Assembly (NCBI GenBank): GCA_033980235.1
Contig: CM067066.1
Location: forward strand, 34,821,180 to 34,885,179
Reading direction: 5' to 3'
DNA length: 64,000 nucleotides
Origin: Diadema setosum
Lineage: Eukaryota > Echinodermata > Echinoidea > Diadematoida > Diadematidae
Shown: positions 1 through 12,270 of the stretch, piece by piece
Layout of the letters: each line of letters starts with the position of its first letter
How positions within the stretch are numbered: position 1 is the stretch's first letter
Position numbers and translations under genes: made by a program
The notes under the pieces: model-generated
The model's input: only the letters and a program-made list of their open reading frames with translations
Told to the model about the DNA's origin: nothing
Databases searched by the model: none

Positions 1-39
1 GAAAAAAGTAATTTGTTCCAGCAGGGCATGTTGATTTAA

Positions 40-238
<199 letters not shown>

Positions 239-287
239 GTAATAAATGCATTTATATGGTGCTTTATAGGGTGTTTCTAAAGTTTTA

Positions 288-650
288 ACTTCATGGAGAT
301 AAACATCTGTGATATAATGATTGTTCAAGTAATCCGTATAAATGGTGCTTGCGAGCACATCCACCTGACAGTAAAAGTGGGCAGGCTTTATTTGGTAACA
401 TCAACAGAAAAGATTGTTTATACATTCAATGCAAAATAATGAAATTGATGCTTTCCCAAGTGAAAATTGACAGACCTGGTCTATGCAAGTTGATCTTTGG
501 TTGAACATGATTGATGAATTCCATAAATTGCTTTGTCAGGCAAGCCTATGGTGCATCGTGTTGATTTGTAAACAAGTAAACTGCCTAATCAAATGAGAAA
601 AAAAGGAAGGTCATGTGTTCCCATGTGCACATGAGCTAACTCTGAACTGG
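288..650 (+). mobile_element. Truncated copy of the MITE nested at 38864-39302
   Basis: The stretch from acttcatggagataaac to gagctaactctgaactgg follows the element at about 38935-39300 in order, including shared blocks such as gcacatccacctgacag, attccataaattg and gtacatgagctaa-like ends. Its left terminus is missing, cut close to the microsatellite. No coding capacity is seen. Confidence 0.8.
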
Positions 651-2586
651 TTTATTACGTGTGCATGTGTCTGTACTTATGTACACGTATCCCTATTTAT
701 GTACACGTTTCCCTATTAATCCCCTTATGCTTTTCTATCTCCTAAGAAACAAAACAAAGCAAAACAGGTAAAAAAACTATTTTGTAAAAACAAAAACAAA
801 AAATATTCTGCAGTCATAAAATGCATGTTATTACTGTTAACTCAGTGTATGGTACATACTTTCAATGCCAGTTGTACTGAATGTGTTTGTAATGCAAGCT
901 CTTCATGAATCTTTTGAATCTTGAGATTAGGCCTATACCAAATAATCTGTGTAAGTAAAATACAGAGTCATTTTGTAGGTTTGCTTTTTTCTTTGTGTGT
1001 ACACCATATACATATGGTATGTATATGTATTGTATTTGTTGTGTGTATTCATGCAGGCCTTATGTATTTGCAGTGTATCTACAATTATGTGTGAAATTAC
1101 AGTACATGTATGTGGATGCAAGTGTACAATGTATACACTGTATTACATGTACCAGGTACTGTATTTTGATAGGCTTACATTAACAATTAATGATAAGTAC
1201 AAACATGCAGGGTAGTACATTTCATTCTTTCATAGGACCATACAGTGCACAAAGAGACAGGTTTGCTGGCCAGCAATACACTGTAGTAAAAGTAATGGGA
1301 TGGAGTAGAGGCAGCTATTCAGTACGTGTCTACATTCTAGAGGCTGAAATTTCACAATCATGGATCGCATAGGCTCTGTGCCGTGCAAACTATGGTTGAA
1401 CTAGATCTCAGTGGTGACCACTGTGTTTCGATGTGTGTGTGTACGTGTGTACAAGATATGTGTGAAGCCCCCAGACTGTGTTGACAATAAGCAGTGTATA
1501 TACATAGGGTGTGTACGTGTGTACTCAAGGCTTGTAGTTGTGGCTATCATTAGGCAGGTGTGGGTACGGTTTCTTGGGTACATAATATCCCCTAGAGAGT
1601 TTCAGAAAACTGGATTTGTGAAGTTTATTTTCATGTGATGCTATGGTTCACCTCTTGAGTGGGGGATGAGGAGAGATCTTCTTTGCATAGACATTGCATA
1701 GAGGAATGACTTTTAATGTGTCATTCGTGTTATAGCAAACACCTAAATTGTTTTTGTTGCATCCTCTTACTGCATTTTTATTTGTGTCAACTGAGGCAGT
1801 GATGAATACATATTGTGTGTAGTGTTTGCTGTGGGCAGGAAGCAAGACCTCTTCCACATTGAACTTGTTAGCCTCTTTCAGGGAAACATGGTGGGCCAGA
1901 GGGATGTATCTTGAATTATCTTGAAGTCATTAATTGCCTGATTAACAATAACAAACATTTTTGTTTGGGTCTTGCTTTGGTTATTTTTTTTTTCTTTTAG
2001 CCCCATCAGTTGTTATATTGTGTTAAATACCACTGGTAAGTGTTTTTTTTTTGTGTGTGTGTAATCTGTAGTTCAGGCTGAACATCAAACTATTAACCCT
2101 TCTGAAAACCCCCCACATAACTATGTTTTTTGATACATTACCTCAGTGGCATAGATACATATTCAAATTGTATGAGTATACCAGCCAAACCAAAGACAAC
2201 AACATCAAGCTCCCATTTCCTCATACCCCACCCCTTTCAATGACATCATATGACATATCATTTTAAGAGTTCATGCAGTGTGGATATCCTGTGTTATCGG
2301 CCATAATTCCCTTTTGCTTATAAACCAACATGACATCTTCTGTAGCCTGATCTGATGACTCATTTGGGTTTAAACATGGGAACCGTTTGATCATGGTCAC
2401 ACTATGTACAGCTGTACATGAGATATCAGATGCATGTACAATCTCCGGGCAAGCAGGGAAACACTGACAATGAAAAAAAAAAATTAAGAGTTTTTTTTTT
2501 TCTAAATTTTATTATTATTATTTTTTACTTTTACTTTAAATTTCAGAGAGGTAGTTCAGTTTCAGTTATGTACGTGTATACCCCAG

Positions 2587-3514
2587 TTAAAGGACAAGTT
2601 CACCTTCATAAACATGACGATTGATACCCCTTTCATAAACTCAATAATGCGGATAATATCCGCAACATTTGGTCGTAAAATCGGAGCGGGGAAAGAATAA
2701 TGCGCTTTATTTCGACCCTTTTATTATCCGCATAATAGCAGCATCGGGACCAGATTTGGAGTTTATGAACGCAAACCCAAATAATGCGGATAATTGCCGG
2801 GGTGCGGTCAAACGTCACCTGTCTTTCCCGCAGGAGGGACGTGTGCAGTCACCATGACGATTATCCGCCTTTTTCAGGACGGGCACTCGTAAAAATAATG
2901 CGGATTATTTTCAGAGTTTGTGAACGCATTTTTTATTGAATTGTCCGCATTTTTCTTATGCGGATAATAGGAGGATGAGTTTATGAAAGGGGTATGAGAG
3001 AATGCAGCAATATTAGTAGAACAAATAGGTGAAAGTTTGACGAAAATTGGACAATCCGTTCAAAAGTTATGAATTTTGGAAGTTTCAGTTCCGCGATTGC
3101 TGGATGTGAAGACTACTACAGCTTGTGATGTCATATGTGTACAACCATATAAAGAAACTATAAAGAAAATTCAACATATTTTCACTTTTCTCGCATAATA
3201 GAAGAGCACATGACTTGCCTCTTTCAGAAGGCAGGGGGAGTGATATCAGTTACAAGTTGAGGGAATGTGTATTTTTTTCAAAAAATGAAATTTTGGGAAT
3301 TCTCTTTATATTTTCCTTATATCGTTGTACGCATGTGACATCATCAACTGCAGTAGTCTTCTCATCCAGCAGTGACTGCACAGAAACTTTAAAAATTCAT
3401 AACTTTTGAACGGATTGTCCAATTTTCCTCAAACTTTCACTGCGATGTTCCACTTACTGTATATTGCTGCATTATCTCAATCCACATGTATATGAAGGTG
3501 AACTTGTCCTTTAA
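2587..3514 (+). mobile_element. TTAA MITE, family A, interrupted by a nested element
   Basis: Terminal inverted repeats begin TTAAAGGACAAGTTCACC and end with the inverse, ending in TTAA. Flanking TTAA is the target-site signature of piggyBac- and Kolobok-type transposons. Other copies are at 49277-49843 and 56936-57502, with fragments at 41972-42190 and 62358-62820. The copy is 928 bp rather than about 567 bp because another element sits at 2625-2994. Non-coding. Confidence 0.9.
2625..2994. mobile_element. 370-bp fold-back MITE nested in the family A element
   Basis: Ends are the inverted pair TACCCCTTTCATAAACTC and its complement (GAGTTTATGAAAGGGGTA). The interior repeats an ATGCGGATAAT motif in both orientations. 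It is flanked by TGA at 2622-2624 and 2995-2997, and removing one copy restores the gattgagagaatg found intact in the copy at 56936-57502. That makes a 3-bp target duplication. No transposase is encoded; the superfamily is not certain (3-bp duplications are typical of PIF/Harbinger). Confidence 0.85.
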
Positions 3515-3738
3515 GATCTTGCAGCTGGAGCACTCAATAGATAATGAAGCCTTGAAGTAAAAAGATAAGCTTTTAAGTACATATGCTCTACAAAATGAAT
3601 ATTTTTTCTTTCTCAGTGGACCAGTTGATTGAATATTCAGATTTTAAATGCGTATCTGTAGAACAAAAGTTGTTTGTTATAGCCAGAAAGCTTTCATGAA
3701 GGCATGCCTGACATATCAACAATTAATGCATACACCCA

Positions 3739-4196
3739 GGGTGCATTCGATTGCTCTTCTAAAGTGTACCATACTGTACCATACCCATATCAATGTGCTT
3801 GAACGCTCCCAGAGTGTATCTTACAATACCATACCATACCATACCATACCAAGCCAAGAGTGGACTATCTCCCGATGTGCTCCAGAAATGTGCCATACCG
3901 TACCAGAAGTTGGCATGAGAAGAATTGGCGTAACACGCACTACCTGGTAAAGCAAAAGTTCATTCTCTTTGTTTGGGACACCTGTATCTACATGTAGCGG
4001 AAGCCTGCCAGGTGCATGGCCCTGTTGCGACATGTACTTTAACGTTTGACCTGTCTGACTTGAGTCCCAGAATAGCTCATGAGATACGCTTTCTCCACAG
4101 AGCACTCCAACGCTCCGAATCTGGCATGGTATGGTAGGGTACGGTATAGATTGGTTTGGTTTGATTCGCTCTTGAGTGCTCAAATGCGGCCTTTGA
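3739..4196. mobile_element. Fold-back element with ACCATACC repeats
   Basis: Left arm gggtgcattcgattgctc pairs imperfectly with the right arm gagtgctcaaatgcggcc. Internal tracts of accatacc on the left and tggtatggta on the right continue the inverted repeat. Non-coding, about 460 bp; the family is not recognised. Confidence 0.6.
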
Positions 4197-4313
4197 TTCC
4201 AAGTAGTGAGATGCCTCTAGTGTGTACAGATGGCTGGCTGGAAAGCTTGTTACTAGGATAACACGGGGAAGAAAGTCTGCAGATTGAACTACTGTATACA
4301 CCTTATTTTAATA

Positions 4314-4699
4314 CAGTTGAACCTCTATTATCCGGCCTCCCTTTATCCGGATCTCTCTATTATACGGACGCAATCTCGCCGTGATTTTGCCCAACTCCTT
4401 GAGAACTCCTACACAAACACACATGAATTACATATTACTTCCAACATGATTAACATACATTACATCAAATTCCCTTCCAAATTGCTTACCCTCAGACATT
4501 TGAACATCCCCAAACATCCCCAAATGTAACAATGAAAAGGTTGCGGTATACACATTACTACATGTGGTACTACAATGGGCTACATCAGTACATGTGTATG
4601 TATGTACATGTAAAAAGCATTGAGTCTCCCGTATCCGGCCAAATCCCTTATCCGGATGAGCCCCGGTCCCGACTTGTCCGGATACAAGAGGTTCAACTG
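4314..4699. mobile_element. pogo/Tigger-like MITE, copy 1
   Basis: Starts CAGTTGAACCTCTATTATCC and ends with the inverse ...GAGGTTCAACTG, flanked by TA at 4312-4313 and 4700-4701. The CAG...CTG termini and TA duplication are the signature of the pogo/Tigger branch of Tc1-mariner. Copy 2 is at 42968-43435. Non-coding. Confidence 0.88.
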
Positions 4700-6551
4700 T
4701 ATAAACAAGCTTGTGTGTTGATTTAAATTGTTATTGCAAGTAACATTGTACAGTTGAGTTGTTTTGACAATAAGTTCACAACTTCATGGATTCATTATTC
4801 TGTTTTTTATTCCTCTTTTTTTTTTTTCATCCCGTGTACAGTTATTTGTTATTAAAGTGCTACAAAGTTTGTACTGGAATGCATTGCTTGACAGGTTGTA
4901 GTTGTAGTAAAATTGTGTACAGTGTTCATTGAAACGTTACAGAGAGCTCTCTTCTTTTATCAAGGCACTCAGTCACTTCATTGTTATGCCTGGTCTGAAA
5001 TTTCAGACACATGTTTGCTCTTGTAATGTGTAGTGGGAACCAAAGCCTTTCTGCATCAATGTGGCAAGGTACACACTATGTCTGTAGAACAGCAACAAAT
5101 GCTTGTATAGTCATTTATCATGGGGCATAAAGAAACTAATGAATAAAACTTAAGTTTATGAGTAGAGTAGTCCTGACATGAGCAGGAAAACAGAAAGAAG
5201 GTCTTGAAGTCAGAATAAAGACAAACATGACATCACTGACCACAAATACCAGTGACACAAACCTGTAGAGCAGTGCACCTGCACAAAGGCTATGCGAAGG
5301 TTCATTTGTGTTTGCAGTCAATTGCCTTGGTTTGGTATCATGCAAGATCCATTGCCTTCAGTACATTATACATATTAGATGGTTCCCTTGAGACAGTTTC
5401 AATTGTGATGCATTCAAAGCTTATGCAGACTGTTTTTAAGTCACAAAATACTTGTCCTTTAAAGTGTATCTTATTGTGCAACACCCTATTTCTAGACACA
5501 TTGTACATAACCCCAGTGTGTAGTAGAGTTTTGTTTAGGACTACTGTAGGTCATTCATTTTGTTATCAGGCAATCAGAAAAGAAAATCCATAACTTCAAG
5601 TACAACCTGAATGTAGGTTTTGTCACATAGATTATGATATGTTGTATCATATACAGGTATGTGAAATATAGATAAAGCTGTTTCAGAGTATGTTTCTGTT
5701 AAGTTGGAAAGATGTGTATTGTGCACTGTATGAGTTCACTGTAGAATAGTGCAGCGCACTTTATTTTTCTTTCTGACGTGAGAATGGATAGTCTGCCATG
5801 TGTTCACCTGAATACCTTGAGATTGTGATAGATGTACTACAAGTAAGTACTGTAGAAGGAAAACCGAATCTTGTTATACACTGATGTAGGTTATGTGGTC
5901 AGAGATAAAATGTTTGACATAACAACATAATATACTGTATTTGGAACATATTTGATTTTGAACTTCACATGTGAACCAATTACAAAAACAAAACTGATGA
6001 TTCAACGAAGTACTTTGATAAAACCCCCTCTGCCTTAAAAAATAACTTTACAGTGTAGTTACGAAAGCTTGTTGTGTAGGCACGGATAGCTTGGAAATGT
6101 ACAAGTATAGCAGTTCAACGTCCTTCAGAGTATGGGTAATAAATGTTGGGTAAAGGTTCAAAGTCTCAAGGTGCCAGCATGAACAGATAAGTTGGTACCA
6201 GTGGCCTGAAGCTGATGGTAATCATGTAAAAAAAAAACAACAAATTGTTTGCTTGTAAACATGTTGTGGGCATAGTCAACTCTATTCCCCCCTCCCCTTC
6301 ATCTTTTTCGTAACAAGTGCAAGCCAAGTACTGTAAAAGTGGAAATTTTCTTGTGAGTAAGTTTTTGTGCTCATGAGCTGAGACTAATTTCGTATATTTT
6401 TTTATTATGTGGCATTAAAATGTGAAATAGTATTACATGTAACAAGCAAACAATTTGCATGCTTTTATTTTTCATGGTTGTTTCATGTGCAAAAATGTCT
6501 ACACCATGAAATTATGTCTCTGGTAGCCTACTGTATAATGATGAGGTTTTT

Positions 6552-7965
6552 GATACCCTGGGGTACCAAATAGAAATCTGCCATTTTGTTGAATTATTCA
6601 TTTTTTCTTTTTCGCGCTGTACCCTTGGTTATCAGATATGGGTAAAAGTAATTTTCAGTGTTTCAGGGAAGAAGATTTTGTTGCAACAATGAGCTCAGCA
6701 GTGCAGCAGCATCATAACATTATACAAATGATGCACAGGATAGAGTGCGTTAGTGGAGGCGTATAGTGCACTCGAGGGTATTTACAATTGTGAAACATGC
6801 ACGAGGCGAAGCCGAGTGCATGTTGCACTACATTGTAAATACCCGAGAGTGAGCTACGCCTCCACTAACGCCACGAAATAATCCTGTGCATCATTTGTTT
6901 TATAAAATGGGTCGAAAATTCAAAAACTAACAGCATTTTCCAGCGTTTTTCACGTACCTTTGTGGGTCAAGACGTCCGAAGATGTTGGTCCCAAACATTT
7001 ACGCACGTCGCACTCGGAAATCCCGCACATACAGTATAAGTATGATGGGGGATTGGGTTTCCGGACACTTAAGTTCCCGCATGAAAACTTACTTATTTTA
7101 CATAGAATATGCACCCTTTACCTTAAAGACTTGATATAGACTCCTCATATAGGCCTACTAGACAACATACTCTGAAAACGGCGTGAGAATTAACCTGCTA
7201 AATCGTTGGAATTGCCCTTCAAAGTGACTCCATGTACGCGTCCGGTCCCACAACGCTTGGTCTACTGTACTGGACAAAGTGTACGTATATCAGAGTATAC
7301 GTACGCCACACATGTAATGCACAAGGGAAGAAAGGCCGGCCGGCCGTCAGCCCGAACTAGAAGTTGTTTACAGGATTGACAGCGCGTACTGTATGTATGC
7401 ATGCAATTCAAAGGAGCCGCCGCGCGCACAGACGATCGGCAATAGGATTTAACCACGGTGGATTTAACACGCAGTGCGATGGGACTAGAATAACCAAAGC
7501 ACACGTGACTCATTTCAGCGCTTCCTATTGGTTACATTCTTGCACCCATTTTATAACAGCGATTATCACACCAGTGATCTCAGAGTCACATACAGACAGC
7601 TTCACTGCACCTGCATTACCAGTCCATCACCAAAAAAAAAAAGAAAACGTAAAATAAGTAATCATATGACAAGTTAGTGGATTAAAACAATCTTATTCTG
7701 AATTACTATTACTGTAGTGTTCAAAATTGTAATGGGATGTATTTAAAAAATAAAAAAGTTTCATTATTATCATTGATATGACTAATTTTTGTAATTACGG
7801 TCAAAAATTTCATAACAGGGCTGAAACAGCATTGGGCTGATTGTCGACTGGTAAATTTTGACCTCCATAATGACAGTGTATTAAATATACATCTTACGAA
7901 CACAAGATGGCACCGTACAACGTTGTATCCTGGGGTGATACAGTACCCCGGGGTACCGTTTGGTG
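6552..7965. mobile_element. Possible composite element bounded by GGTACC palindromes
   Basis: The left edge (accctggggtaccaaatag followed by tgccattttgttgaattatt) recurs inverted at 35430-35480. The right edge near 7945-7965 carries taccccggggtaccg, which recurs near 35160. The interior is CpG-rich from 6990 to 7560, includes a GGCCGGCCGGCCG tract near 7334, and contains the palindrome at 6724-6898. It could be one large element or several nested ones. No protein was recognised inside. Confidence 0.4.
6724..6898. repeat. 175-bp near-perfect inverted repeat
   Basis: Arms begin acaaatgatgcacaggat and end with the exact inverse. The arms continue through gttagtggaggcg / cgcctccactaac and a GCGAAGCCGAGTGC-type centre. 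Probably a fold-back transposon. Confidence 0.8.
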
Positions 7966-8603
7966 CATTTAATATACACATGAGAATGAAATGACATCGA
8001 ATGTTTGTCATGGGTTGTTTGGTTTTTGTTTTTTGTTTAAACCCATAGAGAATAGAGAATAAGTACAAGTCTAAACATACCATGAATTAAAGCACACACA
8101 CATACACACATACATTGTATACACACATAAATCTTCCCAATTAAACTACTGTAGTAGTCAGTAGCTACAGTGCTTGCATCATCTCCAGCTGCTTTGGCAC
8201 ACATTGTGTTCTTCAGTAACTAGTCAAGACATGGTAATGCCATTCCTGGCACTCGTGAAGTCCCTGCATTTGCCGTAGCCATTTCCAACTGGAATAGACT
8301 AAGGTATACATCATGTAGGCCATGTATTTAACGAGTCTAATTTTTTTGCAGTTGGAACCTCGCAACAATTTTGCGATCATAGAGTACCATTCTGAATGGA
8401 GAAATGCATGTGTGCACGTCACAATCATGTCAGGTGTAGAAGTTGATATTTTTGCATGTATTTCGTGAATAGTGCCTGATTGGCAAAATTCACAAAAATA
8501 AAAACCTTGTGTAATATTTTGCCATTACAGTAGGGCCTACACTGCATGTCTGACAGACCACAATTCATGAGTTGTTTTACATGTACCATGTAGGCCTAGA
8601 TTG

Positions 8604-8839
8604 TAATGCCGCCATCATTAAAAATGGGTAACTTCTGTAAGACCAGAAACAGTCACAAATTGGAGCCTACTGCCTTTTTCACTGCATGACACTTTCTAGA
8701 ATTCCACTGGCATTCAGTACATAATGCCGCCATCATTAAAAATGGGTAACTTCTGTAAGACCAGAAACAGTCACAAATTGGAGCCTACTGCCTTTTTCAC
8801 TGCATGACACTTTCTAGAATTCCACTGGCATTCAGTACA
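8604..8839. repeat. Perfect 118-bp tandem duplication
   Basis: Two head-to-tail copies starting taatgccgccatc at 8604 and 8722 with no visible difference, so the duplication is recent or was homogenised. Confidence 0.95.
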
Positions 8840-8865
8840 TTGTGTAGGCCATAACTTTGTAGGCC

Positions 8866-8956
8866 ATGACTTTGAGGTGCATTTTAAAGGTACGTTTGCG
8901 AATCTTGGCTCCATGCAAAATTCGTGAAAGTTTCATGCATGCGAAAATACCTGGTA
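8866..8956. repeat. TTCGTGAAA / GCATGCGAAAA repeat, short copy
   Basis: Shares gaatcttggctc, tgcattttaa and gtttcatgcatgcgaaaa with the repeats at 14196-14355, 18893-19078 and 24454-24637. Non-coding dispersed repeat. Confidence 0.55.
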
Positions 8957-10395
8957 AATTACAGTTTCCCCGCTGGCCAGCAAAGAGAAAGGAAAAGAAG
9001 GCCAGTGTGATTTTGTGTAAATAGGTCACACATGTGAGGCTGCATGTCAAAGTTACAGACTCCCCTGTGTATGATGAATATATCTACATGTACATGTAGA
9101 CCTACATGTATCTCCCTTGTACTTTGGCAATGACAAGACAGTGGGATAGGCAGCCCAAAACCCAGCTGTACAGTCTTTAAAATCAAAACCTGGGTGCATG
9201 CAGGCTGTGGACATACAAATTGTAGGAAAAGCCCAAGTACATACGTATGCAAGTGCCTAAGTATGAAGTATTTACATTTAGGATAAAGAACTAGATGTCT
9301 GCAACCCAACCAAAAGATTTATATGCAATGACATTGACTCTGCAACATACGTAATGAGCCATTGTACTATATTAGCCCATGGAGAAAGGACAGACATTAA
9401 TCAGAAAGCTTCGGCATAGTATCAAATGTCACAGGGGTCACAACCCAGGGGGCTATCAGATGACATCATACATCACGCAGTCCACTATTAGACATGTCTA
9501 ACGAGTATTTTTGAATGGACCAAGAAGATTGGCCGCTGCTGTCTATCACATTACTTTGACTGTTTCTAGTTGCCAAGATTTTTTGGGAAATTTATGATTT
9601 TATGATTTCATTATAAATGAACAGTCAAGAACATAGTTTTGCATGTAGTCGGTGCTGTGATAGGGAGGTCATTTGGGAAAATTTTGAGTATCAAGCTGCT
9701 TTCACACACATTAAACTTGAACTGCAATACAGTCCAACATTAATTATCGGGCCATGTCGGGACCAACGCTGATCTGGATAAATGATATGGCGGGATATAT
9801 GTTTGTATGCCCTTGCACAACATTTTTAAACAAGCTGTGTTAGAGATTTAACATTGTTAATTTTATCATTCACTATGGTGATTCACCTAATGTTTCCTTG
9901 TTGTAATGATTCAAATAGTAAATGTGAAAATGAAATATGAGTAGAAATGTTGTGTTATACAGTGTATCATCCTGTTTATTCTTTTTAGCAACAGTATTTC
10001 ACATTCAAAATGCAACCATGGACAATCGTGTGCCAGACTCCATTACAAATGCAGGGCTGACCTTTCTAGTTCATTCATCAGCAATATACAATGTACTTGG
10101 GTAAATGTACAGTATGTTGGGCAATGACTGAATTAACCAAAAAAAAAAGAAAAAAGAAAAAAGGAGATGTACCTTGAATGTTTCTGGTTTTACAGTAGTC
10201 TGACTAAAGATGTGTTCACATCTGTGTACTTGTGTTCTCCATTGTTCTTCAGAGAACATTTATGAATGCTCTGTAAGAACAGGCGAGCCCCCTTTCCCAC
10301 CCCCTAAAAGAAAGTACGGACTCATTGAATGTTTTTGTTTTAATAGTTTCAACACAAAAGAAATATTACATATGAAGTGCCCACTTTTTTCTTGC

Positions 10396-10779
10396 AGGCA
10401 TGATGTACCATTTGCAGATGAAACAAAAACCCAGCATTAGTGCTTTCAGATATTTCTTAAATGTGAGTTAGGGATAGAAATAAGCAATGTAGAAATTTGA
10501 ACCAGTATAATCGATGCTAAGTATTGCTACAAATTGTAACTATACAGAATGTGAACAATAGTCATAATGACAATGTTTCCAGACTGAACTGTATACAGAT
10601 ATGGCTTAATGAGATAAATAGTTATATCTCCTTATATTTTAGGGTTTATTGCAAAGATTTTGTTTGGTAGGATGTTTTGTGATACAACTGACCTACAATT
10701 GTACACTTAAGCATCAAAAGTGATATCTTGAACATTTTTTAAATCACTGCTCCCAAGCAAAGGTAAAGGGAACCTTTAA
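10396..10779 (+). mobile_element. TTAA MITE, family C, left end missing
   Basis: From aggcatgatgtaccatttgc to aaccTTAA-type end (TTAA 10776-10779). It matches 59057-59418 in the same orientation and 52092-52448 in reverse (shared gaatgtgaacaata, tgttttgtgatacaactgac, aaatcactgctccca). Confidence 0.8.
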
Positions 10780-11386
10780 AATGCACAATCATCCAAGCAT
10801 CAAAACTTTTTTTTTTTAATGGTACAAATATATGTCAGTCACATCTGCATGAACTTTGATATCCGAGTTATTGTTGGTAAACTTGAAAACTTGCCACAAT
10901 ATTTTTGAACTGTTTACAGTGACTCAGAGGAAGGTCATGCTTTGTTTGCTATTCCCTGTTAACTCTCTGTGTGGTTTCAGAACAATGGTGTTTCAGAAGA
11001 GATGAGCTTAAGTTCTCTCTGTTTGCTACAGACTGTATCTCAGCTGAGCGCTCACATTGTTTTCCCATAATGGCTTCAATAACAGGCTGGTCTGCATCTC
11101 AGTAGGCTTTACAAAAGTTACTTCAGGCTGATTCACACTTGCCAGTGTTGTTGTTATTTTCCTCCACTATTCGTGAGTTAGTCTTGCCTCCAAACTTCAG
11201 AATTGCACACCACTCCTTCTCCCAATCGAAAGAATGTTTTCTTATATAGAGTGCCAGAATATCTTTATGCCTACAAACATAGATGCAGTTTAAAACAATT
11301 GTCTTGAAATTACCCAAATCATATAAAGCATACAAGTTGTTTTTCTTCCTTGACCACATGGAAAACAAGGAGTGCATATCACATCT

Positions 11387-11534
11387 GGGGCCTGTTTCAT
11401 TAAACTTGTTATCAGTTACAACTGCCACATTTCTATGACAAATTTGCTCTCAGCCAATCAGATACAAGGATTTCAGTCGCTTGTCACATCTATGACAACT
11501 TGTCACTGATGACAAGTTTTATGAAACAGGGCCC
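11387..11534. mobile_element. GGGGCC(C/T)GTTTCAT fold-back MITE, copy 1
   Basis: About 148 bp with arms ggggcctgtttcattaaac / tatgaaacagggccc and centre agccaatcagat. It is nearly identical to 25876-26021, and 48085-48213 has the same centre. Confidence 0.85.
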
Positions 11535-11725
11535 TGATCATATTTGTGCAAGAGTAAGTCATGAAATGCAAACCATTGCCAATCGACCTTGGACATTCTG
11601 AAAAGGGAAAAACCTACAAATATGTAGTGTTGGTCCCTACACTGCTAATCCCACATTATCACAGACCAGTGTTGGAACTGTAAAGTGCATGTGTCTTGTA
11701 TAAAGTTTAGTAGTCAAGAGACTTT

Positions 11726-12270
11726 TACCCCGTTTATACTAAGGAAAAAGTGGGTTCTGAAACCCCCTGTAGCCGCTTCGAGCAGGCTTTCAGCTCAGTA
11801 TAAACAGACAGAATTGAGAAAAGGCGATCCGGTCGGGTCGGGTCCGGTCGGGTTCTGAAACCTCCTACGGGGGGAGGTTTCAGAACCCACTATAACAGGC
11901 TCGAGGAGGCTCGACAGCAGTATAAACGCTAGGGGGTTCGAAAAGCCGCTTTTTTGCCGACCCGGAAGTTATCACTGGAGATCATCGCGCGTTCATGATG
12001 TAAACAAGCAACTGCACCGGATCGCGAACCCACGTTGTTATACATTCGCGCTCAGCAGTCACGTTTCCGCGCGAAAGTGATGCGCGCGCCGGTTTTCGGA
12101 GGGGAATTCGGTTACCGTTGGAACGGAAGCCGTGACCCTGCTAACTAGAAGACCCGCTCAGGCCTGCTTTCGCTCGTGCAGTATAAACAGACGAGAGCCC
12201 GCTTTTTCGTAGCGGGTTTTCGAACCTCCTCGAGGCGGCTCGAAAACCCGCTCGCAGTATAAACGGGGTA
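11726..12270. mobile_element. CpG-rich fold-back element with CCCCGTTTATACT ends
   Basis: Ends TACCCCGTTTATACT and AGTATAAACGGGGTA, so TA on each side may be the target duplication. Subterminal gtataaacag and cgggtttt/aaaacccg modules repeat in both orientations. GC- and CpG-rich against AT-rich surroundings, hence probably young. No protein recognised. Confidence 0.8.

Noticed and set aside
7260..7600. CpG-rich block as the RANBP9/10 promoter or first exon
   Set aside because: No N-terminal RANBP9 coding sequence or splice donor in a suitable frame was found, and the flanks recur elsewhere, so it is treated as part of a repeat.
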